Shown here: positions 61,500-64,000 of the stretch, piece after piece
How the letters are laid out: the number at the start of each line of letters is the position of its first letter
Numbering within the stretch: the stretch's first letter is position 1
Assembly (NCBI RefSeq): GCF_024029335.1
Contig: NZ_CP097116.1
Coordinates: forward strand, 868,001-932,000
Direction: 5' to 3'
Origin: Fructilactobacillus myrtifloralis
GTDB lineage: Bacteria; Bacillota; Bacilli; Lactobacillales; Lactobacillaceae
DNA length: 64,000 nucleotides
Notes under the pieces: generated by a model
What the model was told of the DNA's origin: nothing
Databases searched by the model: none
What the model saw: only the letters and a program-made list of their open reading frames with translations
Made by a program: the position numbers and the translations under genes

Positions 61500-62969
61500 C
61501 TAGAGCAATGGTGATAACAACCGACTAAAGTGTTGCTTGAAGTTTAACCACCATGATTCTTGGGCAAAAATCTGTTTCGTTTGTAACGTACTTTCTAAAA
61601 TGGCATCCTGATAGATGGCTTCCATCCGGTTCGCAAGGTCCTTATCGTACACGAAGGCGTTACATTCAAAGTTTAGTTCAAAACTCCGGTAGTCCAAATT
61701 AGCTGATCCAATTGAAACTAATTCATCATCAATTACCATCGTCTTGGCGTGTAAGAACCCGTTGTTATAAGCGTAAACCTTAATGCCTAACTTCGTAAGT
61801 TGTTCCGTATAGTACTGCGTAGCCCGGTACACAAACGGGTGATCAGGCATGTCAGGAGTAATAATGGTGATGTCCACTCCGGACTTAACCGCGATTTTTA
61901 ACGCATCTAGCACTGATTCATCTGGGATGAGGTAGGGCGTCATGATTTTAACGGAGCGTTGCGCCATCCCAATCAGTTTGATGTACCCCATTTTAATCTG
62001 TTCCATTGAAGAAATCGGATCACTGGCCACAATTTGCATTGCAGCGTGTCCATCCGTCTTAACCTCTGGATAATACTTCGCAATGGCGTCGGCTGCATTT
62101 GGATCAATCTTATCCTGTTGATCAGTTGCATTCCAATCCAGAATAAAGCGGGATTGTAAGCCCTGCACTCCTTGACCATGAACCCGCATCATACAGTCAT
62201 ACCAGTTTCCAAACTTCTTCTTGCGTCCTAAGTATTGATCACCAATGTTCATCCCACCGATGTAACCATACTCACCATCAATGGTCACAATCTTATGGTG
62301 ATCCCGGAAGTTAACCCGCATATCAATCAGATTAAAGCGGTTGTGCAAGAAGGGATAAGCGTGCCCGCCAGCCTCAATCAACGGCCGGAAAAACTTTTCG
62401 TTGGTCCCCATCGAACCCCAGGCATCATAGATTACCCGCACGTCTACCCCCTGCTTTGCTTTTTCGGTTAACAGGTCCAGGGTTTGGTGCCCAATGTTAT
62501 CGGCATAAAAGGTGTAAAATTCAATGTTAATCGAACTACGGGCGTTTTTAAAGTCCGTAAACAGTTGGTTCACAAAGTCGGTTCCCTTGGTATACACATC
62601 AACCTCATTGTTGCCTAGCAATGGCGCGGTCGCCGTGTTCATGAACATTTCAATCTGCCCCTGTGCCCGGTTCAAAATTTGGTAGTTGGGCGTTTGATCA
62701 GCGGTAAACTTGCCTAATTGCCGTTTTTGCTTGTTGATTAAGCTACTAACCTGTTTCTTGGTACTTCCGGATAACAATAACATCCGATTTTTCGGTAACC
62801 GGCGGCCAAAAAAGGCGTAAATGAAAAACCCAAGCACCGGGATAAACACGAGGACTAAGAACCAGGCCCACGTAGCGGCGATGTTTCTAGGTTGCCGGAA
62901 GACGGTAATGATGGCCGCAATCGTATTGATTAATAAGATTAAGCCAATTATTTCTAATACTAATGACAT
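61500..62969 (-). CDS. cls: Cardiolipin synthase
   Basis: 489 aa. Two N-terminal helices (about residues 2-24 and 33-53) and two phospholipase-D HKD motifs: H224-x-K226 in DHHKIVTIDGEYGYIGG and H407-x-K409 in HAKTMVIDDELVSIGSANLD. It joins two phosphatidylglycerols to cardiolipin at the membrane. ATG follows GGAGGAAACTTAG. The gap of 212 bases to the next gene (62970-63181) contains only that gene's promoter. Confidence 0.94.
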   Translation of the reverse strand: MSLVLEIIGLILLINTIAAIITVFRQPRNIAATWAWFLVLVFIPVLGFFIYAFFGRRLPKNRMLLLSGSTKKQVSSLINKQKRQLGKFTADQTPNYQILNRAQGQIEMFMNTATAPLLGNNEVDVYTKGTDFVNQLFTDFKNARSSINIEFYTFYADNIGHQTLDLLTEKAKQGVDVRVIYDAWGSMGTNEKFFRPLIEAGGHAYPFLHNRFNLIDMRVNFRDHHKIVTIDGEYGYIGGMNIGDQYLGRKKKFGNWYDCMMRVHGQGVQGLQSRFILDWNATDQQDKIDPNAADAIAKYYPEVKTDGHAAMQIVASDPISSMEQIKMGYIKLIGMAQRSVKIMTPYLIPDESVLDALKIAVKSGVDITIITPDMPDHPFVYRATQYYTEQLTKLGIKVYAYNNGFLHAKTMVIDDELVSIGSANLDYRSFELNFECNAFVYDKDLANRMEAIYQDAILESTLQTKQIFAQESWWLNFKQHFSRLLSPLL

Positions 62970-63123
62970 CTAAGTTTCCTCCTTCTCTACTTACCTCTAT
63001 CATACCTGATTTGATAGTGGGACGGGACCATTTTTTGCATTGCTATCGGCAGCGTCATGCATTAAAACCCAATGTTTGCCGGAACGTGTAGTAAGTGTCA
63101 GATTCGAGAAGCTATGACTTTCA

Positions 63124-63150
63124 ATTATATTACACATCAGTGTATAATAT
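63124..63150 (+). promoter_or_regulatory. Promoter with palindromic operator ahead of the hydrolase
   Basis: -10 TATAAT at 63143-63148 overlaps the perfect inverted repeat TACAC-ATCA-GTGTA (63131-63144). A repressor of HxlR, TetR or MarR type is possible. The -35 is weak (TTTCAA). Confidence 0.5.
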
Positions 63151-63181
63151 AGTCATACTTTAGAAAAAGGAGATTAGATTT

Positions 63182-64000
63182 ATGATTACAACTAAAGATA
63201 TTAGCTTCAAAGCTCGCGATTTAAACGATATCGAGCTACAGGGACGACTTTTCTTCCCGGAAAACTTTGACGAAAGTCAAAAACACCCAGCCATTGTGGT
63301 AAATCACCCCACTACTAGTGATTTCAACCAAACTTCTGGTAGAATTTACGCCACGAAGCTGGCCAAACAGGGTTGGTTAGCCATTGCCTACGACTCTCCT
63401 TACCAAGGTCGTAGTGCTGGTGAACCCCACAACTCTGAAATTCCATACGCCCGGACCATTGGTGTGATGGCTGCCATTGATTACTTGGATACCCTTCCAT
63501 ACGTTGATTCTGACCGGATCGGAGCCATGGGAATCTGTGGTGGTGGTGGCTTTACGCTGAACGCCGCTAAGTTCGATAAGCGAATCAAGGCCGTTGCTGG
63601 GGTTTGTCCAGCCGACGTTGGAACGATTTATCGGGAAACGTTTGGTCAAAACGACAAAACGCTCATTGAAAACTTGGAAGATATGGCTAAGCAACGGACT
63701 GCCGAAGCTCAAGGAGCTGAAGTTAAATACATCCCTGCTTTACCAGCTAGTCAAGAAGCCCGCAAAGAAGCTGGCATCAATGACATTGATATCGAACAAG
63801 CCATTGATTACTACCTAACTCCTCGTGGCCACGATGACTACGCTCCTAACCGGTACGTTTACAGTGTCATCCCAATGATGCTGAACTTCGATCCGTTGAG
63901 CTTGGCTGATAAATTAGCTACTCAACCGCTCGAAATCATCGTCGGTGGCGTTCCGGGAGCCTTTGGTTCCTACCGGTTCGGTTACCAATACTACGATGCA
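63182..64000 (+). CDS. Alpha/beta hydrolase (dienelactone hydrolase-like), partial
   Basis: At least 273 aa, running off the window. Oxyanion-side motif VVNHPTTSDFNQTSG, then YDSPYQGRSAGEP. The nucleophile elbow is GICGGG with Cys at residue 119 in place of the usual Ser, as in dienelactone hydrolase-type enzymes. DRIGAMGICGGGGFTLNAA is typical of the COG1073 branch. The catalytic Asp and His would lie near or beyond the window end. ATG 63182 follows AAAGGAGATTAGATT. Substrate unknown. Confidence 0.82.
   Translation, partial: MITTKDISFKARDLNDIELQGRLFFPENFDESQKHPAIVVNHPTTSDFNQTSGRIYATKLAKQGWLAIAYDSPYQGRSAGEPHNSEIPYARTIGVMAAIDYLDTLPYVDSDRIGAMGICGGGGFTLNAAKFDKRIKAVAGVCPADVGTIYRETFGQNDKTLIENLEDMAKQRTAEAQGAEVKYIPALPASQEARKEAGINDIDIEQAIDYYLTPRGHDDYAPNRYVYSVIPMMLNFDPLSLADKLATQPLEIIVGGVPGAFGSYRFGYQYYDA

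Overview
The window looks like chromosome of a Gram-positive lactic acid bacterium, most likely of the family Lactobacillaceae. Supporting signs are the Lactobacillus-type 16S/23S/5S rRNA sequence, strong AGGAGG ribosome binding sites, a CcpA-type cre site, a GlnR box and a Bacillus-type LexA box. The gene set also fits: ECF vitamin transporters under THF and TPP riboswitches, AddAB in place of RecBCD, and C30 carotenoid genes crtMN. I cannot name the species from sequence reading alone. Most genes have moderate GC; two short islands (about 31.0-32.1 kb and 59.3-61.4 kb) are strikingly AT-rich and look acquired.

Layout. 1-4.25 kb: the 5' part of a 23S gene, the spacer and a 16S gene of one rRNA operon, minus strand, with tandem promoters. 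4.3-12.9 kb: folT under a THF riboswitch, crtN-crtM, a DUF2252 gene overlapping ppk, and a class I amidotransferase-like hydrolase with an NlpA/MetQ-type binding protein. 13.0-18.2 kb: a second, complete rRNA operon in the same orientation. 18.2-25.3 kb: a thiolase, a GNAT acetyltransferase with a tiny membrane protein, an amino-acid permease with AzlCD, recA with an SOS box, and bioY.

25.4-30.9 kb: a TPP-riboswitch operon (ykoD, ykoC, a PgpA/YutG-like gene), then a hotdog thioesterase divergent from menB-menE. 31-32 kb: an AT-rich orphan gene. 32-37.7 kb: an ElaA-type acetyltransferase, a zinc-less alcohol dehydrogenase, a drug-type ABC exporter divergent from a MarR regulator, and small membrane genes, one split by an amber codon. 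37.8-44 kb: ykoE under a second TPP riboswitch, an NCS1 permease, an ASCH-domain protein and two MFS transporters, one with a perfect cre box in its promoter. 44-52 kb: addB-addA and an NAD(P)-binding protein. 52-55.5 kb: a purine permease, a D,D-carboxypeptidase, and an overlapping DUF1722 and pyrimidine-dimer-glycosylase-like pair. 55.6-59.2 kb: a glutamine-type ABC transporter with a GlnR box, and tag. 59.3-61.5 kb: an AT-rich two-gene XRE/ImmA-IrrE module with a palindromic promoter, bounded by two related micro-ORFs ending in R-R-x-C-Q. 61.5-64 kb: cardiolipin synthase and the start of an alpha/beta hydrolase that runs off the window.

How the genes fit together. Several encode vitamin and cofactor supply (folate, biotin, thiamine precursors, quinone head group). 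The thiolase could feed isoprenoid synthesis for CrtM/CrtN pigments. DNA repair is well represented (RecA, AddAB, Tag, UV-lesion glycosylase). The best candidate for something undescribed is the XRE/ImmA module with its unknown partner and flanking micro-ORFs.
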